From contig NZ_JAFEUM010000003.1 in the NCBI RefSeq assembly GCF_016900875.1, positions 124,001-188,000 of the forward strand: DNA of 64,000 nucleotides. Reading direction: 5' to 3'. The position numbers and the translations under genes were made by a program. Source of the DNA: Vibrio ulleungensis. GTDB taxonomy: Bacteria > Pseudomonadota > Gammaproteobacteria > Enterobacterales > Vibrionaceae. This document shows positions 49,165-59,225 of the stretch, one piece after another. Position 1 is the stretch's first letter. Each line of letters starts with the position of its first letter. Below the pieces are notes generated by a model that did no database searches, was not told the DNA's origin, and was given only the letters and a program-made list of their open reading frames with translations.

Positions 49165-50781
49165 CTAGATTTTGAATTGCTTAAGCTCTTTATTGAGTTG
49201 GTTTGCCGATTGGGCTAGTGCATCAATTTGCTGATTAAGGTGTTGCGCTGATTTGCTGATTTCCAAACCTGCTTCACTGATATGATCGACATTACTATTC
49301 ACTTCTTCGGTCACGCTACCTTGTTGCTCGGTTGCGGTTGCGATTTGAGAGATAAGGTCATCGGTATCGGATAACGCTTGCTGAACGCCGTTTAATAGAG
49401 TTTGCGTCTGCTTTGCGTATTCATTAGTCGACTGCACAATAGTCTTTGACTCCTCACTGGAACTGACGGCCTCATTCGATTGGCGAGTGAGTACATCAAT
49501 CGTGGATTGGATTTCGTTGGTGGACGATTGAGTCCTTCCAGCCAATTGCCTTACTTCGTCGGCTACAACCGCAAAACCACGCCCTTGCTCGCCAGCGCGA
49601 GCGGCCTCAATGGCAGCATTGAGAGCCAGTAAGTTGGTTTGCTCTGATACATCCTGAATCACTTTGGTCACAGACGTAATGTCACTAACACCTTGTTCGA
49701 GCGCATTGGTCATTTCGCTAGAGTGACTTATAGACTGAGTCATCTGCTGCACCGCTGATAAGGTCTCATTCATCAGCTCATAGCTTACATTGAGGTCATC
49801 TTTGACACTGCTGCTATTGGTTGACGCAGATTGAGTATTACGTGCAACGTCATTAATGGTTGCGCTCATTTCTGTCATTGCCACTGAAAGCTGAGCCAGT
49901 TGCTGCTGCTGATCTTGTAGGTTCCTGGCGCTTTGAGCGCTAGTAACCGAGACATTTTGCGCCATTTCTTCTGCGCTATCGCCAGCTTCCTTAGCTCTTA
50001 TTAATGTGGTTCTAAACATGCTGGTAGAGTTTTCTAAGGCGTGAGCTATATCGCCAATCTCGTCTTTGCGCATCAAAGCGAAATCCACGGTCAGATCACC
50101 TTTTTCAAGCTCCCCTACTCGTGTACGCAGCTGTTGCAGTGGACGGGTGATATCGAACACAATCCAGCGAGAACAGAACAGAAGCAACGCGATACTGCCT
50201 AAAGAGAACAAGAGCGTAGAGCGGATATCTGACCAAAAGGCTTGGTCGATGTCGTCGGTAAACACGCCACTACCGACAATGAGCCCAAATTCAGGCACTA
50301 GTTGAACATAAGAGACTTTATGATGAACGTCATTTTGCGGTGACAGCCAATCGTATTTAACAAACCCCGATTTATTCGACAGCGCTGTACGCGTCATCTC
50401 AGCCCAATGCAGGTGACCACTTGCATCGGTGACTTGCGCCATCGATTTCCCTTCGCTCGATTGTCGTAGAGGGTGCAAAACCAAGTTGCTATTGGTATCG
50501 GTTATCCAAAAATAGTTACTTTCGTCATATCGAACATGACGAAGCGCGTCGATCGCTAGTAGTTTGGCTTGCTCTTTATCATTTGGATTCTGAGTCGAAA
50601 AACCACTCAGCATAGAGGCTGCGGCTTCTACTTGTTGTTGAATGCTTTGCTGCCGAGTTTGGTGCATGTCCAGATAGTTCTGATACAAGATGACATAACA
50701 GTTGAGAAAAAGCAGTGCAACGGAAAGAGAAATGAGAATTCGCATTTTGCTGCGAACGTTAAAATCCTTTAGGGAGGGCAT
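49165..50781 (-). CDS. Methyl-accepting chemotaxis protein with Cache sensor
   Basis: The 538-residue chemoreceptor has membrane helices at about 12-32 and 190-210, a periplasmic single Cache domain between ([25 protein letters not shown]...[15 protein letters not shown]), a HAMP linker and the signalling hairpin tip [20 protein letters not shown]. Cache domains of this type bind small organic ligands; the ligand is not predictable. Nothing in the gene ends with a CheR-docking pentapeptide. Confidence 0.92.
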   Translation of the reverse strand: MPSLKDFNVRSKMRILISLSVALLFLNCYVILYQNYLDMHQTRQQSIQQQVEAAASMLSGFSTQNPNDKEQAKLLAIDALRHVRYDESNYFWITDTNSNLVLHPLRQSSEGKSMAQVTDASGHLHWAEMTRTALSNKSGFVKYDWLSPQNDVHHKVSYVQLVPEFGLIVGSGVFTDDIDQAFWSDIRSTLLFSLGSIALLLFCSRWIVFDITRPLQQLRTRVGELEKGDLTVDFALMRKDEIGDIAHALENSTSMFRTTLIRAKEAGDSAEEMAQNVSVTSAQSARNLQDQQQQLAQLSVAMTEMSATINDVARNTQSASTNSSSVKDDLNVSYELMNETLSAVQQMTQSISHSSEMTNALEQGVSDITSVTKVIQDVSEQTNLLALNAAIEAARAGEQGRGFAVVADEVRQLAGRTQSSTNEIQSTIDVLTRQSNEAVSSSEESKTIVQSTNEYAKQTQTLLNGVQQALSDTDDLISQIATATEQQGSVTEEVNSNVDHISEAGLEISKSAQHLNQQIDALAQSANQLNKELKQFKI

Positions 50782-51041
50782 TGATGAATGTGTCCATTTT
50801 AGAATAGAACGACTACTTTAAAAAATTAACATTGGAAAGTGTAGGGGAATTGTCACAAAGTAAGACAAATAAGTATTGCACGATCAATGTGTTGACGAAT
50901 TATTGAACGGAAAGGTGGAAGTTTAATCGCGACTGTTAGCCGATTATATCGACATCGCTTAAAGCCACGGTTTTAGACTAATTTTGTGGCACTGTGATGG
51001 GTTAGAGGGCGTGTTTAATATTAGAGAGTAGCATGCTGAAG

Positions 51042-51117
51042 TGGCGTCCCCTACAGGATTCGAACCTGTCTCTCAAGCTTAGGAGGCTCGCGTTCTATCC
51101 GAATGAACTAAGGGGAC
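51042..51117 (-). tRNA. tRNA-Arg (anticodon CCT)
   Basis: The 76-nt cloverleaf has acceptor arms GTCCCCT/AGGGGAC, a D arm, anticodon stem CGAGC/GCTTG with loop CTCCTAA (anticodon CCT, reading AGG), T arm with GGTTCGAATCC and encoded CCA. It decodes the rare AGG codon. tRNA genes are frequent attachment sites; no integrase lies on either side here. Confidence 0.97.
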
Positions 51118-51332
51118 ACTCAGCGTATGCTAACACAGTGTTTCGTAAAGTGAAATCTGTGCAACTCACTAATACTAAAGCGGATATACGGTATTTGAAC
51201 CTAAGGTGTTATGGCCGTAGCGGTGTTATTTTTTCCAAGTTGTTGTTTTGAAAAATGTAGGGGACTCACCGAAATGAAAGGTCAGTTCCCCTAGTTGAGG
51301 CTGTAGCTTATCAACGCTGTTGCGGTGATAGT

Positions 51333-52940
51333 CTAGCGACTAACTGAGACAGTATCTCCGAGGTTATATTGATTCAGTTGCAGCTTGAGTGACTCAGACA
51401 TTTTGGTCAGTGTTGCGATTTCGTTTTCTAGTGAGCCAACGTTATCCATTGTTTTGTAGGAGTGAGTGCTGATTGAGGTGACGTTTTGGTTCATCTCTTC
51501 GGCAACGCTCGATTGCTCTTCGGCTGCTGTGGCGATTTGCATGTTCATGTCATTGACGTCGGCCACGGAGTTGGCAATATCGGTAAAGACATCCTCGGTG
51601 TGCTGGATCTGCTCGACAGAAAAACTCACTTTTTCCAGTCCAGCATCTACGGCTTCAACGGCTAGCGTACTTCTGCGTTGAAGTCTGTCGATCATGGTGG
51701 AAATCTCAACCGTCGATTGCTGGGTTCTGGACGACAAACCTCTTACTTCATCGGCGACAACCGCAAAGCCTCTTCCATGCTCGCCTGCGCGCGCAGCTTC
51801 AATGGCTGCATTTAGGGCTAACAGGTTAGTCTGATCCGATATGCCGCTGATCGAGTCGGTGATATCTCGGATTTGCTGACATTCGCTGGCCAACTCGTTA
51901 ATTGAAGCTGCAATGTTTGAAAGGCTTTCCGATAGCTCGACGATGGTGTCGCGGGTCGATAACACCACGGTTTTTCCACTGTCTGTCGCGCTATTGGCGC
52001 TGGCCGCTAGCTCGGATGTGCGTGAGGTGTTTTGCGCGATTTCGTTAACGGTTGCGCTCATCTCGTTCATCGCTGTGGCGACTAGCTCGGTTTCGACGTG
52101 CTGCACATCCATGCTGTCTTTGGTTGTGGTGCTCGCGGTGCTAAGAACATTCGTTGCCTGAATGAGGTCTTGCGAAGATTCGCTAAATCGACCAATAACG
52201 GCTTTCAGCCTACCCTGAAGCATCTTAGCAGACATAACGGTTTCACCAATTTCGTCTTGTTTAATAATCTCTATTTTCTCGGTCAGATCTCCAGCCGAAA
52301 TACGTCGGATAATTTTGGTGAGCCGGTTAACTCTTTTGATGACATCGACATTAATGACGTAGAGCAACAAGGCCATAATTCCGGCGATCCAGAGATTTGC
52401 GGCAATATGAGCAGCGTCGAAGTTTAACAGTGCACCACTGCTCCACTCCATTAGCAATATCGACAAAAACAGTAAGCCAACCATGATATTGGTTTTTGCT
52501 GCCAAGCTTAAGGTCAGAAGAACATTAGGCTTAGGAATTTTCTTTTGTAGATCAGAATTTAATGTGGCGTATAAAGACTCAGCGTCAGTGATCTGCTTTC
52601 TGTTTGGGCAGCTTCGAATAGACTGATAACCAATTTTATTACCGTTTTCAAAAACGGGCGTGACGTAAGCGTCAACCCAATAGAAGTCTCCATTTTTGCA
52701 GCGGTTTTTTACTAGTCCTTTCCACGGTTTATTCGCTTTGACCGTCGTCCACAAATCTTCGAAAGCAGCCTTTGGCATATCTTTATGACGCACGATATTG
52801 TGATTGGCGCCAATCAGTTCATCTTCCGAATACCCACTAATCTCTATAAAGTCGCGATTGCAATATTGGATTACGCCATCTAAATCGGTTACTGAAACCA
52901 ATGTAGCGTTTTCACCGAACTTTCTTTCTTTGTGTTCCAT
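51333..52940 (-). CDS. PAS-domain chemoreceptor, Aer-like
   Basis: The 535-residue receptor has a cytoplasmic N-terminal PAS domain (about 8-110; [22 protein letters not shown] cut by parts, [33 protein letters not shown]), two close membrane helices (about 150-198), a HAMP region and the signalling tip [20 protein letters not shown]. This layout equals the redox/energy sensor Aer, whose PAS domain holds FAD, and the NxxRHKDMP stretch fits. It may mediate energy taxis. Confidence 0.9.
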   Translation of the reverse strand: MEHKERKFGENATLVSVTDLDGVIQYCNRDFIEISGYSEDELIGANHNIVRHKDMPKAAFEDLWTTVKANKPWKGLVKNRCKNGDFYWVDAYVTPVFENGNKIGYQSIRSCPNRKQITDAESLYATLNSDLQKKIPKPNVLLTLSLAAKTNIMVGLLFLSILLMEWSSGALLNFDAAHIAANLWIAGIMALLLYVINVDVIKRVNRLTKIIRRISAGDLTEKIEIIKQDEIGETVMSAKMLQGRLKAVIGRFSESSQDLIQATNVLSTASTTTKDSMDVQHVETELVATAMNEMSATVNEIAQNTSRTSELAASANSATDSGKTVVLSTRDTIVELSESLSNIAASINELASECQQIRDITDSISGISDQTNLLALNAAIEAARAGEHGRGFAVVADEVRGLSSRTQQSTVEISTMIDRLQRRSTLAVEAVDAGLEKVSFSVEQIQHTEDVFTDIANSVADVNDMNMQIATAAEEQSSVAEEMNQNVTSISTHSYKTMDNVGSLENEIATLTKMSESLKLQLNQYNLGDTVSVSR

Positions 52941-53327
52941 GTAGTCATACCTACTATTTTATTTTTATGTCGAGTTTTTGTTCCGTCGAATGCATTGACG
53001 CCTGTTCAATTAAATCGTCAACCATGGACATCACTGGGCCTTGTTACTTTTTGTTACAATTGGGCACTTTAACCGAAAGTACTAGGAAATTTTGTGTTCT
53101 TGATCAATAGAGACATAAGTCACGAAGTGTGCAGAAATTAGCAGTTGACCGTGACTGGCAGAGCATCCACGACAAGCGATTGAAATGAGAGGTAATGAAG
53201 GATTTTCATGCAAACATGATCTTGCGCCGCAATCTCACCAAAACTTTAATTTTTTCAGGTGACTAGAGAATTATTGGTCTACGTTTAGAAAGTAATACTC
53301 ACAAAATTCGTATGACTTGGAGATTGC
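52941..53327. other. Intergenic region between Aer-like receptor and HD-GYP gene
   Basis: The 387 bases hold no gene, clear promoter hexamers or strong stem-loop. The region is moderately AT-rich and must contain both divergent promoters. Confidence 0.5.
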
Positions 53328-54350
53328 ATGCACGACAAACTAACGGTGTTAATCGTCGATGATACCCCCGAAAATATTGAAGTGTTGGCCGGTGCTCTGA
53401 AAGATAAGTATCGAATCAAAGCGGCAAATAGCGGCAAACTAGCACTCAAAATTGCGCAAATGTTGCCAGCGCCTGATTTGATATTACTAGACATAATGAT
53501 GCCAGAGATGGATGGTTATGAAGTGTGTGAAGCCTTAAAAAGTCAGCCAAATACCTCACATATACCCGTCATCTTTGTGACTGCGAAAATTTCGGCCGAA
53601 GATGAGATCCGAGGGTTGCAATTAGGGGCTGTGGATTACATTACCAAACCAATAACACCACTAGTGGCAATGCAAAGGGTGGCCACACATCTTGCTTTGG
53701 CCAATCAAAATCGCGAACTTGAGGTTCAAGTAAAACTGCAAACAGACGAGATCAATCAAGGTAAACTTGAGATGATTAAACGTTTGGGGCGAGCTGCTGA
53801 ATACAAAGACAACGAAACAGGGATGCATGTCCTTAGAATGGCCAGCTACTGCCACCTGCTAGCGATTGAAAGTGGTATGAGCGAAAAAGAAGCCGATCTT
53901 CTCAGAGAAGCCGCTCCCATGCACGACATCGGCAAAATTGGTATACCTGATGGCATATTACTGAAAGAGGGTAAGCTGACCAATGAAGAGTGGTCGGTAA
54001 TGATGACCCACGTAACGATAGGCGTAGATATTTTAGATGGCGACAGTAACTCTGAGCTGTTGGATATGGCCAAGACAGTGGCGCAAACCCATCACGAAAA
54101 ATACAATGGAAAAGGTTATCCGCAAGGCTTGGTGGGCGAAGAGATCCCACTGATTGGTCGTATATCGGCAATAGCTGATGTATTCGATGCTCTTACCTCA
54201 ACGCGTTCGTATAAAAAAGCGTGGACGGCAGATGAGGCATTCAGCCTTATTGAAAAGGAAAAAGGTGAACATTTTGACCCTGTATTGGCTGAAATGTTTC
54301 TTAAGCTTAGACCTCAGGTCCTGGAGATTATGCAAAAATTTGCGGACTAA
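53328..54350 (+). CDS. Response regulator with HD-GYP phosphodiesterase domain
   Basis: The 340-residue protein has a receiver domain (phospho-acceptor Asp55 in LLDIMMPEMDG, DD at 11-12) followed by an HD-GYP domain that hydrolyses cyclic di-GMP. The HD pair is His199-Asp200 (MHDIGKIG) and the GYP signature reads HHEKYNGKGYP (255-265), with Asn instead of Asp before the first Gly, a variant also seen in known family members. Start follows TTGGAGA. No kinase gene is adjacent; a chemoreceptor is the neighbour. Confidence 0.93.
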   Translation: MHDKLTVLIVDDTPENIEVLAGALKDKYRIKAANSGKLALKIAQMLPAPDLILLDIMMPEMDGYEVCEALKSQPNTSHIPVIFVTAKISAEDEIRGLQLGAVDYITKPITPLVAMQRVATHLALANQNRELEVQVKLQTDEINQGKLEMIKRLGRAAEYKDNETGMHVLRMASYCHLLAIESGMSEKEADLLREAAPMHDIGKIGIPDGILLKEGKLTNEEWSVMMTHVTIGVDILDGDSNSELLDMAKTVAQTHHEKYNGKGYPQGLVGEEIPLIGRISAIADVFDALTSTRSYKKAWTADEAFSLIEKEKGEHFDPVLAEMFLKLRPQVLEIMQKFAD

Positions 54351-54427
54351 TTCGGGCACACTGTTCAGTCTACATCGAGTGCGTTAACGGACATTGTCCG
54401 TTGAATTATTTGGTTTATATAATCGAT

Positions 54428-54466
54428 GTTGGGTGTGGCAAGGTATCGCCGCACCCAACTTTTTTT
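54428..54466 (+). terminator. Terminator after the HD-GYP gene
   Basis: GTTGGGTGTGGC and GCCGCACCCAAC pair (one internal mismatch) and run into seven T. Confidence 0.9.
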
Positions 54467-54532
54467 GGTATGTCAGATTGCTAAACGATAACGTTTTAAC
54501 TATCTGCAACGCTCAGTGCAGAGTGTAAGCGG

Positions 54533-55666
54533 CTAGTGAACTGCTTTGTGCATCACATCGCCTAACTGGATGCTGGTTGCCAACTCGGGTTGCATCACCT
54601 TAAGTTCGGCTTCTTGGTCGTAAACTCGAGAGACTTTCAGCGTAATATTACTCGCGGTTACTTTGTTGCGAGGATTGCCCGCTTGATCAATGAATGCTCC
54701 TGTATGCCAAAGTGACAGCTCATCATCTACTTGCACTCCATGTATTCGCCCTAGATCTATTGTCACAGTGTCACCATAAACCTTGGTCACTTGAGGTAGA
54801 GTTATTTTGCACGATAACTCCGACTCTAAGTCGAGCATGATGTCGCGACTAACGCGCAGCAGCATTTCTCCGTAAGTAGAGCTCCAAAAGCGGCCGCTCG
54901 CCGTATCCACTAAACTGGTTTTAGCAAAGGGCCAGCGCGCAATTTCGCGGTAGTTTTTGCGAAACACTTCGTGACCGGTTTTGCCATCCAAAATACTTAC
55001 ATCTGCGGCAAATTGACGATTAATCACATCAGACGAGAGAAAGCTGCTTTCTATGGTGGCGGTGAGGTCGGTGATTTTTCCAGAAATTAAGTATTGAGCC
55101 GCATAATCCTGAGCTACCATGGTGACCATTGACGGATTGTTTTTACTTAATGGGTAGTTGGTGGTGCCAACCGACAAAAAGCTGAGTGACTGGTGGTCAA
55201 TTTGCCTGTCGAGGACACGGCTAAAATCGTCACCCAATGAGTAAATTTGTCCCATCACGGCTTGCTGTGGGCTTTCGATATCAAAATTGCCGACCAGAAA
55301 CGTCTTTTTGTATTGCCCCACTTGGCAACCATTTGCCGATGGGTAGATATCGAGGCGAACACGCAGCGTTTTTTTGCCGTTTCGAGTTCGCTCATCCACC
55401 ACCTCAATAAACCGAATTTCGTGGTTAGTGAATTGATATTGTTCCCGGTCAACTTCCAAAAATTCGGTCAGCAAGCTGATGGTCCCTATATCTGCTCCCG
55501 CAAAGGCCATCGCTTGATAAATCGCATCGTTCAATGCGTGATATCGGGCTGTACTGTCAGACGCCACAACGGTTGCGCTGCCTTCGACTTCAAACCATTC
55601 GGCTTGCACTATCGGTGCAGTAACTAGCGTTATAAGGTGAACAAGGAACAATAATGCTCTCTTCAT
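54533..55666 (-). CDS. flgT: Flagellar H-ring assembly protein FlgT
   Basis: FlgT builds the inner H-ring around the polar flagellar basal body in vibrios, needed to recruit FlgO/FlgP rings and stators. The 377-residue protein has a signal peptide (1-22, ending VQA), the FlgT N-terminal region (EWFEVEGSATVVASDSTARYHALN) and middle and C-terminal domains (GQIYSLGDDFSRVLDRQ, RIHGVQVDDELSLWHTG). It diverges from flgOP, as is usual in vibrios. Confidence 0.93.
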   Translation of the reverse strand: MKRALLFLVHLITLVTAPIVQAEWFEVEGSATVVASDSTARYHALNDAIYQAMAFAGADIGTISLLTEFLEVDREQYQFTNHEIRFIEVVDERTRNGKKTLRVRLDIYPSANGCQVGQYKKTFLVGNFDIESPQQAVMGQIYSLGDDFSRVLDRQIDHQSLSFLSVGTTNYPLSKNNPSMVTMVAQDYAAQYLISGKITDLTATIESSFLSSDVINRQFAADVSILDGKTGHEVFRKNYREIARWPFAKTSLVDTASGRFWSSTYGEMLLRVSRDIMLDLESELSCKITLPQVTKVYGDTVTIDLGRIHGVQVDDELSLWHTGAFIDQAGNPRNKVTASNITLKVSRVYDQEAELKVMQPELATSIQLGDVMHKAVH

Positions 55667-55682
55667 GATCTCTAAATCCGTT

Positions 55683-55699
55683 TTGGTATGGTTATTGCT
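55683..55699 (+). promoter_or_regulatory. Sigma-54 (-24/-12) promoter of flgOP
   Basis: TTGGTATGGTTATTGCT fits the sigma-54 consensus: GG (55685-55686) and GC (55697-55698) exactly 10 bp apart. Transcription should start near 55710, giving a leader of about 115 bases to flgO. Many middle flagellar genes of vibrios use sigma-54 with FlrC. Confidence 0.7.
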
Positions 55700-55824
55700 A
55701 AGTTTCTAGCATCGGCAAAAATGATAATCACCAGAGCGTAAAAACAGAGCTTTTTATTTGACGCACAAATTTAAAAGCAAAGATTGTTCCAATGTCGAAT
55801 TAGGAACCGTTCCAGTGGAGAGAG

Positions 55825-56484
55825 ATGGACATGAATAAATGGATGGCAGTAAAGAAGTGGATGGTATTGCTGTTACCGATTTTAGTCGTTGGGTGTGGCT
55901 ATTCGCCAATATACAACGGTAAAACGCCTTATCAAGGCTCACGCTTTATGTTGATGGATAACCCAAAACACACCTTAGACTTTTTCGTCGAATCGATGAC
56001 TGAAGAATTAGTCACATCGAATACGGCAGTGTCTCAACGTACGCCCGTTGCTGTTGCGTCTTTTGTAGACCTTCAGGACATGGGCAGTGCGAGTTGGTTG
56101 GGCAACACTGTATCAGAGAGTTTTATACATCAGTTGCAACGCCGTGGGTTTCGAATTGTTGATTACAAAACAACTGGATCAATCAAAGTCACGCAACATG
56201 GCGACTTTGCGCTGAGCCGCGATTTGAAAGAGCTACAAGACAGCCACGAAGTTCAATACATTCTGACCGGCACAATGCTACGTCAAGAAGGTGGCGTTAT
56301 GGTGAATGCTCGACTTGTAGGCATGAAGTCTCACGTAGTTGTAGCGTCAGCCCAAGGCTTCTTACCTTCAGATCGCATTGGCCGCGACCTAGATACGATG
56401 AACAGTGTACGTCAGCAAGACGGAGTGCTTATTCGCACTGACCCTAAGTACACTAACCCATATACTGTCGTGTTACGTCCATAG
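55825..56484 (+). CDS. flgO: Flagellar outer-membrane lipoprotein FlgO
   Basis: FlgO is an outer-membrane lipoprotein of the vibrio flagellar H-ring, needed for full motility. The 219-residue protein has a lipobox VVGC (Cys24), the FlgO domain features PVAVASFVDLQDMGSASWLG and FIHQLQRRGFRIVDYKTTGSI, and a C-terminal VQYILTGTMLRQEGGVMVNARL. The Met at 55825 follows AGTGGAGAGAG. FlgP follows 38 bp later. Confidence 0.93.
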   Translation: MDMNKWMAVKKWMVLLLPILVVGCGYSPIYNGKTPYQGSRFMLMDNPKHTLDFFVESMTEELVTSNTAVSQRTPVAVASFVDLQDMGSASWLGNTVSESFIHQLQRRGFRIVDYKTTGSIKVTQHGDFALSRDLKELQDSHEVQYILTGTMLRQEGGVMVNARLVGMKSHVVVASAQGFLPSDRIGRDLDTMNSVRQQDGVLIRTDPKYTNPYTVVLRP

Positions 56485-56522
56485 CAGGACACACAGATTG
56501 AGAGAGTCTGTAGGAGATCGAG

Positions 56523-56954
56523 ATGAGAAATTGGATTTTTTGCCTAGTGGCTTTAGTACTGGTTGGGTGCCAACCGTTAAACGCTACTCGTCAAGGTGAA
56601 GTATTAACCGCAGTCGGTTATTCGAGTATTACTGACCAAAGCGGTCGTGATAGCCAAGAAAAGCAGATTAAAGCTATGCGCGCGTCCAAGTTAGATGCGT
56701 ATCGCGAGTTGGCTGAGCAAATTTACGGTATGCGTATATCCGGTCGTTCGGATGTGCAGAATCAACGTTTGTACGATGAAGAGACCTTTGGTGCTGTTGA
56801 TGGTGTTGTTCGCGGCGCTGAAGTCGTGAGAACTTACACCGTTGGCGATAGTTACGTTACTGAACTTCGTCTAGACATCAACAAAATGGACATGCTGCGC
56901 GACTACGGTGAAGTGCAACATGTGCCGGCGAAGCGTCAACAAACCTTATTTTAA
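56523..56954 (+). CDS. flgP: Flagellar outer-membrane lipoprotein FlgP
   Basis: FlgP forms the outer H-ring disk with FlgO and supports the polar motor. The 143-residue lipoprotein has lipobox LVGC (Cys16) and the LPP20-like features KQIKAMRASKLDAYRELAEQIYG, VQNQRLYDEETFGAVDGVV and VTELRLDINKM. Preceded by AGGAGATCGAG. A terminator follows, closing flgOP. Confidence 0.94.
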   Translation: MRNWIFCLVALVLVGCQPLNATRQGEVLTAVGYSSITDQSGRDSQEKQIKAMRASKLDAYRELAEQIYGMRISGRSDVQNQRLYDEETFGAVDGVVRGAEVVRTYTVGDSYVTELRLDINKMDMLRDYGEVQHVPAKRQQTLF

Positions 56955-56978
56955 GGCTTGATAGTTTAAGCTCTTTGA

Positions 56979-57012
56979 GAAAACCATTGCTGGAAAAAAC
57001 AATGGTTTTTTA
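56979..57012 (+). terminator. Terminator after flgP
   Basis: AAAACCATTG and CAATGGTTTT form a 10-bp stem with a 10-nt loop and are followed by TTTATTTTT. Confidence 0.88.
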
Positions 57013-57219
57013 TTTTTGATAGATAAGTTTTCGCGCTACAGTAAGTCCTTTACGTGAGTGTGGGATTAACCACAAAGTGGTAGCGAAATTTTATTTGCTA
57101 AGCGAAGGAATGACGACAGGTTTTACTCTCCATTCAAAAGATTGATTTTTGCTTTCGCACCGATTTTCTTTCCTATACTCAGCGGTTTATGTGGATTGAA
57201 TAAATCGTAGTGGGGAAGT

Positions 57220-58857
57220 GTGCTTTGGCTCAGTAAAATTTGGTTGGTGTTTGCGTTTAGCGCGCCAGCCATACTCGTAACGGCGATCTTTTTGTTGAAC
57301 CCTTTAGGGATCCAAGATGCGGCCGAGCAGCAATATCAAGATAACATCAATGCATTTCTTAGCCCTTTTTATCCGAAGGCAGGCAGTGTAGTGAGCGTGG
57401 TATTGCTGGACGAAAACTTTGTCAAAAAAAGAGACGGCTATCCACTCAGTTTTACTACGTTAAGAAACCTTCATAAAACGCTCGCGTCATTTGCTCCTGA
57501 ATCTGTTTTTTACGACTTCTTAATCCATGAAGAGCATTCAAAAAACCTTGATCGGCTGACCAAAGAGTACCAGCGGCAAAACTTTCCCGTCGTGCTGTCC
57601 AGCAATAGCCACTATGACACTCAAGTCTTTACGGAACCCATTCGATTTCCAGCTAAATTCCCCATCCGCAATACACTGTTTGAGTCGACCTATGCCATTC
57701 TTGAACGGCAACAACTTTCCGATTATGCGTCGCCATTTGGTAGTGTTGTATGGAGTGGATACGGTGATTATTATCCCCTGGTGCTAGAGGAGCATGTTTC
57801 GCAATCAAATGAGAACCACGTCCCCAACTTATCTCAATCACCGGCGTGGTCGCTTTTCTCGATTCATTGCCATCTCAATCAAAAGCTGCACTCAAACAGC
57901 ACACATAGCTTGTGCCAATCGACCACCAAACCAGACGACATACCCGCTCCAATGTTGATCCGTTGGAGTCACTCTTATCCAGACGATGCCAGTGAGCGTC
58001 AGCCGCTAGAAAGGGCTTTAGAAATAGGCAAGCTATTGGTTTTGCAAGGCTTATACAGTGAGCCTGAGTTCGACAAATTATTTAGGGTTACAACGCCACC
58101 GATTGAATACATCAAAGCCTCAGACTTATACAGTACAAGGTTGAGTCAGTCGCAACTCGAAGCAAAGCTAAGTCATCGAATTGTGTTAGTGGGTTATTTT
58201 CTGGGTAACGGACTCGACATCGCCGCAACACCATTACATGGCAGTTTACCCGGTGTTTTTCGACACGCCATGGCGTTAGACAACTTGATTCAGTTGGATA
58301 ACAGATATTGGCACATGCCCATTGAAGATGTGGTTTTTGGTCTAGATATTAACGATCTGATCGAGCTATTGGTTAATGTTGGCTGCATCATCATTGTACT
58401 TTATGTGAGAGAAAAACAGCTCAAGTTTAGTACCGTCAAAGAGTGGGTCGTTGCACTAAACAGAATGCAAGCTGAAAACACAGAACAGATTGTGTCTGAT
58501 ACTCAATATTGTCGATTTCTCAAACAGCAGCACAAATACCTTGAGCTGAAAAGAAAGGACAATTTGCGATACATGCCTATGTTTGTGGTGCCGCTCGTGC
58601 TGATGGGTATTTCTATCTTTATTTCAGAGTCTATTTATGCCTTTGGCATTGCGAATTGGTACACCCTTCCGCTGATCTTTCTATTTTCAATTCCGGCCTT
58701 TATGTCCATCTTAATCAATGATCTTCGACTGAGAATGGTGGTTAGGCAACTTGCACATCAATCGGACAGGTTTGGTTTACAAGCTAGCTTCATTCATTTT
58801 GTGTGCAGATTAACGAACAAGGCGACATCTGCCCGATTAAAGAGGAATCAACCATGA
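57220..58857 (+). CDS. CHASE2-domain membrane protein without output domain
   Basis: The 545-residue protein starts at GTG behind GGGGAAGTG. A first membrane helix (about 7-28) leads into an extracytoplasmic CHASE2 domain (about 40-340; SVVSVVLLDENFV, ESVFYDFLIHEEHS, LSHRIVLVGYFLGNGLDIAATP, LPGVFRHAMALDNL), then membrane helices near 373-392, 450-468 and 475-495 with a charged cytoplasmic loop between. CHASE2 is normally a sensor fused to a cyclase, GGDEF or kinase; here no enzymatic domain follows, so signal must pass through a partner. It overlaps the next gene by 4 bases (ATGA). Ligand unknown. Confidence 0.85.
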   Translation: MLWLSKIWLVFAFSAPAILVTAIFLLNPLGIQDAAEQQYQDNINAFLSPFYPKAGSVVSVVLLDENFVKKRDGYPLSFTTLRNLHKTLASFAPESVFYDFLIHEEHSKNLDRLTKEYQRQNFPVVLSSNSHYDTQVFTEPIRFPAKFPIRNTLFESTYAILERQQLSDYASPFGSVVWSGYGDYYPLVLEEHVSQSNENHVPNLSQSPAWSLFSIHCHLNQKLHSNSTHSLCQSTTKPDDIPAPMLIRWSHSYPDDASERQPLERALEIGKLLVLQGLYSEPEFDKLFRVTTPPIEYIKASDLYSTRLSQSQLEAKLSHRIVLVGYFLGNGLDIAATPLHGSLPGVFRHAMALDNLIQLDNRYWHMPIEDVVFGLDINDLIELLVNVGCIIIVLYVREKQLKFSTVKEWVVALNRMQAENTEQIVSDTQYCRFLKQQHKYLELKRKDNLRYMPMFVVPLVLMGISIFISESIYAFGIANWYTLPLIFLFSIPAFMSILINDLRLRMVVRQLAHQSDRFGLQASFIHFVCRLTNKATSARLKRNQP

Positions 58858-59225
58858 AAAAACACCTTACACCATTCATTCTCTTGATGTTGATGGCTTC
58901 GTTGAGCTATGCACAGCCGCAGATCACAGACTTTCTACTCAATGAAATTGAGTTATGCGACATAGAGGATAACTGCATCGACGTTGCCAAAGAGCAGTTA
59001 GAAACGCCGATGAATGTGAAGGGGTATGATCCGCTGAATAATACCGTGGAAGTGGTTTATCAAAGCACCTCTTATTGGATCCACACCTCTGAGGTGACGC
59101 TTAATGAGCAGGCAAAGGCATCGAAAACCTGCGCCTTAGAAGGTGAGTCAGTAGACTCCAATGAGGTCTCTCAACCCAAAGATAAAACGACAAATAGTAT
59201 GATGGGAGTAGGGGAACCATGTTAG
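58854..59225 (+). CDS. Small secreted Cys-containing protein in CHASE2 operon
   Basis: I do not recognise a family. The 123-residue product has a signal peptide (MKKHLTPFILLMLMASLSYA, cleavage after residue 20), an acidic mature part with cysteines at CDIEDNC and near CALEGE and the C-terminal PC, and a short SH3-like stretch (NTVEVVYQSTSYWIHTSEV). The ATG at 58854 follows AGAGGA and overlaps the CHASE2 stop; the M48 gene starts 7 bases before its stop. It likely works with both partners in the periplasm. Confidence 0.7.
   Translation: MKKHLTPFILLMLMASLSYAQPQITDFLLNEIELCDIEDNCIDVAKEQLETPMNVKGYDPLNNTVEVVYQSTSYWIHTSEVTLNEQAKASKTCALEGESVDSNEVSQPKDKTTNSMMGVGEPC

Noticed and set aside
51042..51117. 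tRNA-Arg as a genomic-island attachment site
   Set aside because: No integrase and no visible duplicated tRNA 3' end nearby.
51033..51251. 72-codon frame crossing the tRNA-Arg gene
   Set aside because: Overlaps a certain tRNA on the other strand and has no domain.
55247..55627. 126-codon frame opposite flgT
   Set aside because: Shadow frame; no ribosome binding site or domain.
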